Below, piece by piece: positions 54,833 through 63,303 of a stretch of DNA of 64,000 bases; position 1 is the stretch's first letter; the number at the start of each line of letters is the position of its first letter. The translations under genes were made by a program, and so were the position numbers. Below the pieces are notes generated by a model. That model had not been told where the DNA came from and ran no database searches. It worked only from the letters and a program-made list of their open reading frames with translations. Source of the stretch: Bacteroidota bacterium (GTDB lineage Bacteria > Bacteroidota > Bacteroidia > B-17B0 > Aurantibacillaceae); assembly GCA_019638705.1 (NCBI GenBank), contig JAHBTI010000007.1, forward strand, positions 54,252-118,251. The letters run 5' to 3'.

Positions 54833-55342
54833 ATGACATCCACAAGACAAAAAATGGACAATTGGAAAGACTATATAGAAAATAAATTCGTTCCCAAAGA
54901 CCTTTTTACTTTCACAATTGACGAATGCGATATGACAATGACAGTGACACACAAACAAAGTGGAACTCGTTTTGACTTCTATTTTGATGGGAGCGATTGG
55001 ACTACACTTTACGATGTTCATTTCAGTAATGACAATACTAAGGGCTGGTCAGGTGAATATCAGGGGTCTATAAAATTCTCTTTAAACGAAGTGAAAATAA
55101 TAGACAACTATCTATCGCCAGCTTTTGACACTGGCTGGGTTAGTAAAGACATTTTTTTGTTTGACAAACATTGGAAATCTAAGGTGTATTTTAATCTCGA
55201 TAAAACTGGAGCACCCTTTGTTTATTTTAGCTCAGAGCTTGGTTGTTTGTCATTAATATTGTTTCCGGTTTTTTGGACTCTCGGGCTTTTATTCGGCACG
55301 ACAAAAACCGTGACGATTTATCCTGTTAAAAAATACTTGTGA
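54833..55342 (+). CDS. protein of unknown function with a C-terminal membrane segment
   Basis: 169 residues from ATG 54833. No signal peptide. Strand-rich front (DLFTFTIDECDMTMTVTHKQ, SGTRFDFYFDGSDWTTLYDV) and one hydrophobic segment near the end (LSLILFPVFWTLGLLFG), then a short basic tail. I recognise no family. Its base use differs from that of murF-alr just upstream (AT-richer, GAC over GAT in places), and both flanks are non-coding for over 30 bases on one side and 130 on the other, so it may be an accessory gene. Confidence 0.55.
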   Translation: MTSTRQKMDNWKDYIENKFVPKDLFTFTIDECDMTMTVTHKQSGTRFDFYFDGSDWTTLYDVHFSNDNTKGWSGEYQGSIKFSLNEVKIIDNYLSPAFDTGWVSKDIFLFDKHWKSKVYFNLDKTGAPFVYFSSELGCLSLILFPVFWTLGLLFGTTKTVTIYPVKKYL

Positions 55343-55474
55343 CCTCAAGCTTGTGAGAACTTAAAGTTCGTACCAATAATAAAGCAAAAAAGAAAATCAC
55401 ATTAGTTTTAATACCAAAACACAAGCTATACACTCGCACTAACAACAAACAAGTAATTTAATATTACACAGAAA

Positions 55475-56014
55475 CTATTTAATCATCGCATTCACATCGC
55501 GCATAATTGCTCTTGCTTCTTCATCGTTAATTTGCATTCCCAACCGAATAATTTTTGATTGTGCCTGAAATTCCAAACGCTCCCCGCCTTTTATCCAAAA
55601 ACTTTGATTAATAGTGTCGGCAAAATTTGTGGCTCGCAATTCAATCAAATTTAATTTACTAATTAAGTCCAAATTAAATTCCTGAATTTTCCCTTTACTG
55701 TTTATTTCACGTTGGTAATGCAAAATCCCGTCCTGTACCCACAATTTTTCTTTACCCGAGCGTTTCCATGCAAAAGCGCGAATAATTTTAAATTCAAAAT
55801 ATGCCCAAAAAGCCAAATACACCATCACAAACAATTTTGAATTTTGGTCTGTCAGTTTAAAATAATTTGCCAGCACAATTACACCGCAAACACTCCACGC
55901 CAAAAGCCACAAAAACATGAGCAATAATTTTTTCTTATCGCGGTTTGGTAAAATAACTATACTGAGTAAGTTTTCTTCTTTTAAAATGCTGATGCGGTTG
56001 CTTATAATCTTCAT
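55475..56014 (-). CDS. membrane protein with two TM segments and a PH-like domain
   Basis: 179 residues. Two hydrophobic segments lie at about 30-50 (LLLMFLWLLAWSVCGVIVLA) and 60-80 (LFVMVYLAFWAYFEFKII). They are followed by a soluble domain of alternating strands (KLWVQDGILHYQREINSK, GGERLEFQAQSKIIRLGMQI) and a last helix, EEARAIMRDVNAM. The pattern fits bacterial PH-like membrane proteins. It is divergent from the helix-hairpin-helix gene with a 61-base gap. No function is inferred. Confidence 0.65.
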   Translation of the reverse strand: MKIISNRISILKEENLLSIVILPNRDKKKLLLMFLWLLAWSVCGVIVLANYFKLTDQNSKLFVMVYLAFWAYFEFKIIRAFAWKRSGKEKLWVQDGILHYQREINSKGKIQEFNLDLISKLNLIELRATNFADTINQSFWIKGGERLEFQAQSKIIRLGMQINDEEARAIMRDVNAMIK

Positions 56015-56043
56015 TAATTCTTTTTTTGCGCTACAAATTTAAT

Positions 56044-56051
56044 TATCTTTG
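56044..56051 (+). promoter_or_regulatory. -7 promoter element of the helix-hairpin-helix gene
   Basis: TATCTTTG matches TAnnTTTG, 24 bases before the ATG at 56076. A TTTG at 56025-56028 is too close (15-base spacer) to be a normal -33 box. Confidence 0.5.
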
Positions 56052-56075
56052 GTACAATCCTAATCCAAAAAACAA

Positions 56076-56927
56076 ATGAACCGCTTTTTACAAAATTATT
56101 TCGGGTTTAACCGCGAACAACGTAACGGCTTATTGGTTCTGCTTTTTGTGAGTTTTACGTTGCTTGTTATTCGAGCTGTTTATCCGCTCACCATCAAACC
56201 CGACAAAGATATTATCCTTTTAAATCTTCCTCTGTATGAAAGAATGTTAGACGAAAAATCTGATGAAGAAACTCCCGAAAGCAGCATAAAATTATTTTTT
56301 TTCAACCCTAATACCGTGTCTTACGAACAATTATTACAACTCGGTTTCAAAGAAAAAAACGCGCAAACATTTTTAAAATACAGAAGCAAAGGCGCAACGT
56401 TTAAACAAAAAACCGATTTACAAAAAGTGTATGGCATTTCGCCCGAACTGTATGAAAAGTTAGAACCGTATATTTTAATTCCGAACGATAAAAAGAGTTC
56501 AGAGGACAGTAAGCAGATTGCAGTTCAACGGCAACAAAAAAAATTAGAACTCAACTCTGCCGACAGCTTGCAATTATTGGAACTCAAAGGCATTGGACCA
56601 AGTTTTACCAAACGCATTTTAAAATACCGCAGCATTTTGGGCGGTTATGTTTCGGTTGAGCAACTCAAAGAAGTTTACGGCTTTGACGAAGAATTATTTG
56701 AAAGAGTAAAGCCTTATGTTGAGGTTAATGCCTCGTTGGTGAAGAAAATAAAAATCAATTCAGACGATTTTAAAACCGTAAACAAACACCCGTACATTTC
56801 TTACGAACTATGTAAAATTATTTTTGACTGGCGGCGCAAAACCGTAATCACCGAAACAAATTTGAAAGATATTTTAAACGATGAAGTGCTGTACAACAAG
56901 CTCTTACCTTATTTGGCTTTTGAATAA
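56076..56927 (+). CDS. ComEA-like helix-hairpin-helix protein
   Basis: 283 residues. An N-terminal hydrophobic segment (LLVLLFVSFTLLVIRAVYPL) likely anchors it in the membrane. Three helix-hairpin-helix units follow: VSYEQLLQLGFKEKNAQTFL with a KVYGIS step, the best one LNSADSLQLLELKGIGPSFT with KRILKYRSILGGY, and a degenerate third near KHPYISYELC. These bind DNA without sequence preference, as ComEA does in DNA uptake. Such genes are common in Bacteroidota and their role in transformation there is not proven. Confidence 0.82.
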   Translation: MNRFLQNYFGFNREQRNGLLVLLFVSFTLLVIRAVYPLTIKPDKDIILLNLPLYERMLDEKSDEETPESSIKLFFFNPNTVSYEQLLQLGFKEKNAQTFLKYRSKGATFKQKTDLQKVYGISPELYEKLEPYILIPNDKKSSEDSKQIAVQRQQKKLELNSADSLQLLELKGIGPSFTKRILKYRSILGGYVSVEQLKEVYGFDEELFERVKPYVEVNASLVKKIKINSDDFKTVNKHPYISYELCKIIFDWRRKTVITETNLKDILNDEVLYNKLLPYLAFE

Positions 56928-56995
56928 CAAGTATTTTTTCAAAAAATTTTCATTTCCAATGAACTTTGGCTTTGTTTGTGTGTACAGATAATTAG

Positions 56996-57622
56996 ATGCC
57001 GGAAACAGAACAGGCAAATTATACGCAAACGAAAAGTATGACACATCAATCCTTAAAATTTTCATTGTTACGCGATGAAGAATTGATGTTGTGTGTATGC
57101 AACGGCGAAGTTGCCGCTTTTGACGAATTGTATTACCGTTACGGCAAACGCTTGATGGTGTATTTTACGCGCATGTTGAATTTTGACAGAAATCTTGCCG
57201 AAGATGCTTTGCAAAATCTGTTTATGAAGTTGGCGGAAACGCCTGAAAAATTTGACAACACACGTTCTTTTAAAACTTGGATTTTTTCGGTGGCAAGCAA
57301 CAGTTGCAAAAATTATTACCGCCACAAAAAAATAATTTCAGAAAATTATGAAGAAATAAAATATCTGAACGGAACGGTTGATGATACTGCATTTCTGAAC
57401 ACTGCACAAAAAATGGACAGTCGCATCTTCAATGAAATGTTGGAAGAAGCCTTAAACGCTTTACCCGCCGAAAAAAAGGAAGCCTTTATTTTAAAATATC
57501 AGGAAGATAAAACGATTGCGGAAATAGCCGTGATACAAAATTGTCCCGAAGGCAGTGTAAAATCAAGGATTTATTACACCGTAAAAATTTTAGAAGAAAA
57601 ATTGAAAATATTTAAGCCGTAA
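56996..57622 (+). CDS. ECF-type RNA polymerase sigma factor
   Basis: 208 residues. Region 2 shows AAFDELYYRYGKRLMVYFTR with the -10-binding part RSFKTWIFSVASNSCKNYYR. Region 4 shows NALPAEKKEAFILKYQEDKT followed by IAEIAVIQNCPEGSVKSRI, a helix-turn-helix. There is no linker or extra C-terminal domain. The gene is followed after 5 bases by a short membrane protein that probably acts as anti-sigma factor, and then by a TMTC-like protein. Targets cannot be read, but autoregulation of this operon is likely. Confidence 0.92.
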   Translation: MPETEQANYTQTKSMTHQSLKFSLLRDEELMLCVCNGEVAAFDELYYRYGKRLMVYFTRMLNFDRNLAEDALQNLFMKLAETPEKFDNTRSFKTWIFSVASNSCKNYYRHKKIISENYEEIKYLNGTVDDTAFLNTAQKMDSRIFNEMLEEALNALPAEKKEAFILKYQEDKTIAEIAVIQNCPEGSVKSRIYYTVKILEEKLKIFKP

Positions 57623-57627
57623 ATGTC

Positions 57628-58020
57628 ATGGAAACAAATAATGAATTAGAAAAATTTTTAAGCGATAAGCTGTCGGCAGAGGAGTTGAATTTTCCGATGC
57701 CCGATATTTCGCTGATTGCCGAAGCAAGAAAAAAAGTGTCGGCGCGTGCGCAGAAAAAACAAATTGAGGAAAAGCAAGATTTTATTTATATGATAGCTGC
57801 TTTTCTCAACTTCAAAGTAAAGTTATATCAAGCCGTAATTGCTACAATTATCACCGGGGGCATTATTTTTTATTTCACGCACGAAAACAAAAACAACAAA
57901 AGCGACGTGCAGCCAACGGAATACGTTTCCAATCTCGCATCGGCAAACAGTTCTACGGTTATGTCTTGTACTCAAACATTTGGTTTAAACGAAAAACAAG
58001 TATTATGGAAGAACAATTAA
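57628..58020 (+). CDS. probable single-pass anti-sigma factor
   Basis: 130 residues. Cytosolic helical front (LEKFLSDKLSAEELNFPMPD, KVSARAQKKQIEEKQ), one transmembrane segment (VIATIITGGIIFYF, about residues 73-88) and a short outer tail. Position directly after the sigma gene and the topology fit a membrane anti-sigma factor, but no ZAS zinc motif is present. Its 3' end overlaps the next gene's ATG (58005) by 16 bases, so all three genes are one transcript. Confidence 0.65.
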   Translation: METNNELEKFLSDKLSAEELNFPMPDISLIAEARKKVSARAQKKQIEEKQDFIYMIAAFLNFKVKLYQAVIATIITGGIIFYFTHENKNNKSDVQPTEYVSNLASANSSTVMSCTQTFGLNEKQVLWKNN

Positions 58021-60308
58021 TTAACACCAATGCAGAGCAATCGCAGGAAAATTCGTTTCGTTATTTTCCGTTTTTTAACAAGAAGCAATCTGTATTTGCA
58101 CTTGTATTGATTGGAATTATTTTTTACTGCACTTCGCTTTACAATGAATTTGCGCTTGACGACAGCATTGTTATTCATCAAAATAATTATGTGCTGCAAG
58201 GCGCGCGAGGCATAAAAAATATTTTGACAAAAGACGGTTACGATGCTTTTTATAAACGCATGAATGCCTCAGACCAATTGCAGGGCGGGCGATACAGACC
58301 AATAGCGGCAATCAGCTACGCTTTGGAACAGGAAATTATCGGCACATACCGTACAGGTTATTATATGTATGTGGAAGACATTAATCAAAACGGAAAATTA
58401 GATAATGAAAAAGTAGAACAACCAAGAGATACTCTTTCAAACTCAAGTTCACAATCAGGTTTCACCGTAAATGATGAAAAAGATTTAATATCAAAACGAA
58501 AACCAAAGCCTTTGGTAGTTGAATACGAATACAACGATTTTGTTGATTTAAACAAAGACGGCATTGCGCAAGCAAATGAATGTTACGCTTGTTGGGACAC
58601 AAATAAAAATTTTAAAGACGATAATTCCGAAGACATTAATCACGACGGCGTTCTTAATGAGTATGATTGCCACGCAAAAGGCTCAATGCTGCGTCATTTC
58701 AATAATGTATGGTTGTATGTTTTGGCTTGCGTGTTATTGTATCTCGTTTTTAGCAAATATATGTTTAAGAATAATCAGGATATAGCATTTTTAGCAGCTC
58801 TGATTTTTTTGATACACCCTGTTCACTCCGAAGTTGTAGCCAATATAAAAGGTCGTGATGATATTTTTGGTCTTATTTTTATATCACTCACGTTTTTGTT
58901 TTCGTTTAAATTTATTGAAAATAAAAAAATCGGAACTCTGCTTATTGCTTGTTTAATGTTGTTTTTGGCTTTGATGTCAAAAGAGTATGCCATTATGTTG
59001 CTATTGCTTGTTCCTTTAAGCATTTATGTTTTCAGTAAATCGGACTGGAAAAAAACAAGTGCATTAACCATCGGGCTTTTTGTATCTGCATTAATTTATA
59101 TCGGTATTCGTTTATGTGTGGTAAACATTGTGCCCGCTCTGCCTGATACTGAAATTCTGAACAATCCGTATTTATTGGCAAGTGGCGAAGAAAAAACAGC
59201 AACTAAAATTTTCATCTTTCTTAAATATCTTGTGCTGTCTGTTTTTCCGGCAACATTAACGAGTGATTATTCTTACAATTCCATTCCTTACCGCCATTTT
59301 GCCGATGTCGGGGTTATTACATCTCTGCTGCTCAATCTCACATTATTGGTTTTGGGTATTTGGCTCACCATTAAAAAACACCCGATTGGATTTGCAATAA
59401 TTACCTATTACGTTTTTTTATTATTGGTAAGCAATTTCTTTTTTGATGTTGGTGCAACCATGCACGAAAGTTTTTTATTTCACTCCATTATCGGTGTAGC
59501 CATGATTTTTGCATGGCTTATCATTAAAGGATTTGACAAAATTAAAAATGCTTCTTTCGCGGCTAAACGCACAACATTATTGAGTTTGCTTTTGGTGATT
59601 TTAGTTTTGTGTGGCTGCAAAGTGTGGGAGCGCAATTGGGATTGGAAAAACGATGTTACCTTATTTCTAAAAGACGTGAAAACTTCGCCAAACTCTGTGT
59701 TGGTGTTGGGTAATGCAGGTGCGCGTTGGATAGATTTGGCGGACACAAAAGAAATTACGGGCATTCCTTTACCGGGACAAGATAGTTTGGCGTTTAACGA
59801 TTACAATGGACAACTGCGTATCAGCGATGAAGAAATGATTGCAGGTGCTTACAAAAACAAACGCGAAGCCGCCTTGCAAAAAGGCATAGCTTATTTAAAA
59901 CACGCGGTGGAATTACACCCTCGCTATGTAAATGGATTTTTGAATTTAGGATTAGCTCATTACAAATTAGGCGAAGAAAAAGAAGCAATTATTTATTGGA
60001 AAATGGCGGAACGATTGTATCCTAACAATCCGTATTTAAGGAATTATTATGATGTAGCAACTTCAATTATTTCTAATCGCGGAAAAAAAGCACTTGACGA
60101 AGGACGATTGAAAAATGCCATTCATGATTTTAAGCTTTGTACTTTAATGAAGCCTGAAGATGCCGAAGTTTGGAATAATTTAGGAGATGCTTTTGAGGCT
60201 GCGAAAAACTTTACTAAAGCGAAAGAATGTTTTGAAAAAGCCGCACATCTTGACCCGCAAAACCCAAAGCCATGCGAACTTTTGAAAGAGAAGGAAAATC
60301 CTTGCTGA
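58005..60308 (+). CDS. TMTC-like multi-pass membrane protein with DUF1736 and C-terminal TPRs
   Basis: 767 residues from ATG 58005. About ten membrane segments span residues 25-560. The first loop carries LDDSIVIHQN and the second GRDDIFGLIFI, matching the acidic motifs of O-mannosyltransferases of the TMTC/GT-C type; LIYIGIRLCVVNIVPALPDT and the following block fit DUF1736. Three tetratricopeptide repeats close the protein (AVELHPRYVNGFLNLGLAHY, ERLYPNNPYLRNYY, PEDAEVWNNLGDAFEA). Inside the first large periplasmic loop lie three EF-hand-like segments, DINQNGKLDNEKVE, DLNKDGIAQANE and DINHDGVLNEYD, so calcium may control or stabilise it. It may add sugar to exported proteins. It is the last gene of the sigma operon. 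Confidence 0.75.
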   Translation: MEEQLINTNAEQSQENSFRYFPFFNKKQSVFALVLIGIIFYCTSLYNEFALDDSIVIHQNNYVLQGARGIKNILTKDGYDAFYKRMNASDQLQGGRYRPIAAISYALEQEIIGTYRTGYYMYVEDINQNGKLDNEKVEQPRDTLSNSSSQSGFTVNDEKDLISKRKPKPLVVEYEYNDFVDLNKDGIAQANECYACWDTNKNFKDDNSEDINHDGVLNEYDCHAKGSMLRHFNNVWLYVLACVLLYLVFSKYMFKNNQDIAFLAALIFLIHPVHSEVVANIKGRDDIFGLIFISLTFLFSFKFIENKKIGTLLIACLMLFLALMSKEYAIMLLLLVPLSIYVFSKSDWKKTSALTIGLFVSALIYIGIRLCVVNIVPALPDTEILNNPYLLASGEEKTATKIFIFLKYLVLSVFPATLTSDYSYNSIPYRHFADVGVITSLLLNLTLLVLGIWLTIKKHPIGFAIITYYVFLLLVSNFFFDVGATMHESFLFHSIIGVAMIFAWLIIKGFDKIKNASFAAKRTTLLSLLLVILVLCGCKVWERNWDWKNDVTLFLKDVKTSPNSVLVLGNAGARWIDLADTKEITGIPLPGQDSLAFNDYNGQLRISDEEMIAGAYKNKREAALQKGIAYLKHAVELHPRYVNGFLNLGLAHYKLGEEKEAIIYWKMAERLYPNNPYLRNYYDVATSIISNRGKKALDEGRLKNAIHDFKLCTLMKPEDAEVWNNLGDAFEAAKNFTKAKECFEKAAHLDPQNPKPCELLKEKENPC

Positions 60309-60378
60309 CCTTTGCGGGATTTAGGGGAAAGCTAATTTCGTTTATTTTAGTATTTTTAGCCGTTCAAATCTTCACACA

Positions 60379-61809
60379 ATGGCTGACAAACAAAGAACCA
60401 TTAAAAAAGCGGTGTCCGTTTCGGGCGTTGGCTTACACACAGGAAAACCTGTTACACTCACGTTTAATCCCGCTCCCGAAAATCATTGGTTTAAATTTCA
60501 AAGAACCGATTTGGAAAACCAACCCATTATTGATGCCGATGCCGATTTGGTAGTGGACACTTCGCGCGGCACAACATTAGAAAAAAACGGTGCGCGGGTT
60601 CACACCACCGAACACGTTTTGGCAGCTTTGGTTGGCTCGGGCATTGACAACTGTTTAATTCAGGTTACGGGACCCGAAATGCCCATTATGGACGGAAGCT
60701 CCATGAAATTTATGGAAATTTTGGAAGAAGCGGGCGTTATGGAACAGGAAGCCGAACGCGATTATTTTGAATTGACTGAAAACCTCACTTACGAAGACCC
60801 TGTAAAAAAAGTGGAAATGCTTGCCGTGCCGCAAGATGAATTTCGTGTAACGGTAATGGTGGACTATGGCAGCGAAGTGTTGGGAACACAGCACGCAGGA
60901 ATGTATCATTTAGGCGAATTTAAAAAAGAAATTGCGCCATGCAGAACATTTGTGTTTTTACGCGAACTGGAAGCCTTATTGCAACACAATTTAATTAAAG
61001 GCGGCGATTTGGATAACGCCATTGTTTTGGTGGACAGCGAACTGCCCGAAGAAAAACTGAATCACCTGCGCAAAGTGTTTAACAAACCCGATGTGGAAGT
61101 AAAAGGGCGCGGTGTGCTGAACAATACCAAACTTCATTTTTATAACGAACCTGCCCGCCATAAATTGTTAGACATTGTCGGTGATTTGGCTTTGGTTGGT
61201 CGCCCCATGAAAATTCACATTTTGGCAGCTCGTCCCGGTCATGCGGGCAATACCGATTTTGCAAAAAAATTAAAAGCACTTGCCAAAAAACAAAAAGCGG
61301 AAAAAGATTATCCGAAAATTGATTTGAATGCGCCGCCATTGTTAAACATTACCGACATTATGAAAATTTTGCCTCACCGCCAACCCATGTTGTTAGTGGA
61401 CAAAATTATGGAGCTTTCAAAAGAACACGTTATCGGTGTGAAAAACGTAACGCTTAACGAAGAATTTTTTAAAGGACATTTTCCCGATGCACCTGTGATG
61501 CCGGGTGTTTTCCTCATTGAAGCAATGGCGCAATGTGGCGGCGTGTTGGTGTTAAAAACCGTACCCGACCCTGAAAATTATTTGACTTACTTCATAAAAA
61601 TTGACGGTGTAAAATTCCGTCAGCAGGTTATCCCCGGCGATACTGTTGTGTTCAGTTTAAATTTGGTAACACCTATTCGTCGCGGTATTTGCCACATGCG
61701 CGGAACGGCTTATGTGCAAAACAAACCTGTAATGGAAGCCGAAATGATGGCGCAAATTGTGAAAGTAAAAGGCTTAGATGTAAAAAAATCAGAACCTCAA
61801 TTAGCATGA
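60379..61809 (+). CDS. bifunctional LpxC deacetylase / FabZ dehydratase
   Basis: 476 residues. The front 300 are LpxC, the zinc deacetylase for the first committed step of lipid A synthesis: SVSGVGLHTGKPVTL, a His at VHTTEHVLAAL, and LDIVGDLALVGRPM with zinc-ligand Asp. The last 150 are FabZ: ILPHRQPMLLVDKI, then GHFPDAPVMPGVFLIEAMAQ with the catalytic His and Glu. The fusion links lipid A and fatty-acid supply and is a Bacteroidota hallmark. Its stop overlaps the lpxA ATG (ATGA), so the two are translationally coupled. Confidence 0.96.
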   Translation: MADKQRTIKKAVSVSGVGLHTGKPVTLTFNPAPENHWFKFQRTDLENQPIIDADADLVVDTSRGTTLEKNGARVHTTEHVLAALVGSGIDNCLIQVTGPEMPIMDGSSMKFMEILEEAGVMEQEAERDYFELTENLTYEDPVKKVEMLAVPQDEFRVTVMVDYGSEVLGTQHAGMYHLGEFKKEIAPCRTFVFLRELEALLQHNLIKGGDLDNAIVLVDSELPEEKLNHLRKVFNKPDVEVKGRGVLNNTKLHFYNEPARHKLLDIVGDLALVGRPMKIHILAARPGHAGNTDFAKKLKALAKKQKAEKDYPKIDLNAPPLLNITDIMKILPHRQPMLLVDKIMELSKEHVIGVKNVTLNEEFFKGHFPDAPVMPGVFLIEAMAQCGGVLVLKTVPDPENYLTYFIKIDGVKFRQQVIPGDTVVFSLNLVTPIRRGICHMRGTAYVQNKPVMEAEMMAQIVKVKGLDVKKSEPQLA

Positions 61810-62579
61810 TTTCACCGCTCGCCAATGTAAGCCCCAAAGCCAAACTCGGAAAAAACGTTACTGTTGAAGCGTATGCTACAATATACGATGACGTTGAAAT
61901 TGGCGATAACACACACATTCACCCGCAGGCTATTATTTATCCCGACACAACAATTGGAAGTAATTGCCAAATTTTCCCGGGGGCATTAATTGGCATTGTG
62001 TCGCAGGATTTGAAATACAAAGGTGAAAAAGCGAAAACGCTTATCGGCAATAATACCGTTATTCGCGAATACGTAACTGTTCATAAAGGCACAGCCGACC
62101 GCATGATAACTTCAATCGGTAATAATTGTTTGATTATGGCACAAGCGCACATTGCACACGATTGTATTATCGGCAACAATGTAATTATTGCCAACAGCGT
62201 GGGTTTGTCGGGACACATCACGATTGAAGATTTTGCCATTATTGAAGGTATGTGTGGTGCGCAACAATTTATTACCATTGGCGCACACAGTTTTATTGCG
62301 GGCTTTTCGCAAATTCGTAAAAGTGTGCCGCCCTTTGTTCGCGCTGCGCGCGAGCCTATGCAGTTTATTGGTGTAAATACGGTTGGCTTATCACGGCGCG
62401 GTTATGATAAAGAAGCGATAAAACAAATAGAAGATATTTACCGCATTATTTTTGTGCGCGGACACAACATGGCAAACGCGCTTGAATTAGTAGAAAACGA
62501 AATTCCCGACACACCAATCAGAAAACAAATTTTAGATTTTATTCGTGCGCAAGAGGACGGAATTATTAAGGGTATTTAA
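61806..62579 (+). CDS. lpxA: UDP-N-acetylglucosamine acyltransferase
   Basis: 257 residues from the ATG overlapping the lpxC-fabZ stop. Left-handed parallel beta-helix of hexapeptide repeats (ANVSPKAKLGKNVTVEAY, IGDNTHIHPQAIIYPD, IGNNVIIANSVGLSGHITIE) and the catalytic His in MAQAHIAHDCIIGNN. The C-terminal helical part contains VGLSRRGYDKEAIKQIEDIY. It adds the first 3-hydroxyacyl chain to UDP-GlcNAc in lipid A synthesis. An in-frame start at 61689 is rejected since the preceding codons are shadow of fabZ. Confidence 0.95.
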   Translation: MISPLANVSPKAKLGKNVTVEAYATIYDDVEIGDNTHIHPQAIIYPDTTIGSNCQIFPGALIGIVSQDLKYKGEKAKTLIGNNTVIREYVTVHKGTADRMITSIGNNCLIMAQAHIAHDCIIGNNVIIANSVGLSGHITIEDFAIIEGMCGAQQFITIGAHSFIAGFSQIRKSVPPFVRAAREPMQFIGVNTVGLSRRGYDKEAIKQIEDIYRIIFVRGHNMANALELVENEIPDTPIRKQILDFIRAQEDGIIKGI

Positions 62580-62583
62580 AAAT

Positions 62584-62635
62584 GATTTACAATTTCATTA
62601 TTGACAATTTACAATTCAATCGTCAATTGTAAATC
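62584..62635 (+). repeat. AT-rich inverted repeat after lpxA
   Basis: GATTTACAATT (62584-62594) pairs perfectly with AATTGTAAATC (62625-62635), with a third related copy TTTACAATT between. It may be a weak terminator or an interspersed repeat. Confidence 0.4.
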
Positions 62636-62655
62636 AAAAAATCGTCAATTTATTT

Positions 62656-63303
62656 TTGGTGGCTCTATCAATCAGTATAAACAATCTCGGAAAAAAATTT
62701 AACCGCGAATGGATTTTCAGAAATCTATCTTACGAAATTTCTGCCAATGAAAAAGTAGTTATTCTCGGCGGAAACGGTTCAGGAAAGTCCACGCTCTTGC
62801 AAGTTCTTAGTGGTTTTGTTTCTGCCAATGAAGGAACAATTTTATACAAAGAAAACAATCAAAATATTGAAGCCGATAAATTAAAAAACAACATTGCTTT
62901 TGCTTCGCCTTATTTGCAGTTGATTGAAGATTTTACCTTAACAGAATTAATCAATCATGTGAAAACATACAAACCGTTTATCAATCAAATTTCTGCGGAA
63001 CACATTGTTGAAGTATTGGAGCTCCAACACGCACAACACAAACTCATTAAACAATTCTCCAGCGGCATGAAACAACGTGTGAAATTAGGTTTGGCAATTT
63101 TATCGGACACGCCTTTGCTGTTGCTTGACGAGCCTGTTTCCAATTTGGATAAAAACGCTATTAATTGGTACAAAAATTTAATTTCAACCTATTCCCAAAA
63201 CCGCACGGTGATTGTTTGCTCCAACGCCATTGCAGATGAATATTTTTTCTGCACGAAAGAATTAAACGTGATGAATTTTAAAACAGCAAAAAACCTAATT
63301 TAA
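62656..63303 (+). CDS. ABC transporter ATP-binding protein
   Basis: 215 residues. Walker A GGNGSGKSTLLQVLSG, signature FSSGMKQRVKLGLAI and Walker B LLLLDEPVSNLDKN are all present. No permease gene is in the window, so the partner is unknown; it is similar to the short ATPases used for exporters of Bacteroidota. No ATG is available: TTG (62656) or GTG (62659) would start it, and TATTTTTG (62651-62658) looks like a -7 box overlapping the TTG, which favours GTG on a leaderless message. The last 26 bases overlap the convergent outer-membrane gene. Confidence 0.85.
   Translation: MVALSISINNLGKKFNREWIFRNLSYEISANEKVVILGGNGSGKSTLLQVLSGFVSANEGTILYKENNQNIEADKLKNNIAFASPYLQLIEDFTLTELINHVKTYKPFINQISAEHIVEVLELQHAQHKLIKQFSSGMKQRVKLGLAILSDTPLLLLDEPVSNLDKNAINWYKNLISTYSQNRTVIVCSNAIADEYFFCTKELNVMNFKTAKNLI

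Noticed and set aside
54790..55474. Second integron-like cassette around the gene at 54833
   Set aside because: Flanks lack a paired palindrome; only vague AT-rich similarity.
61689..61805. Upstream start for LpxA
   Set aside because: Overlaps FabZ codons in another frame; the ATGA overlap at 61806 gives the family-typical N-terminus.
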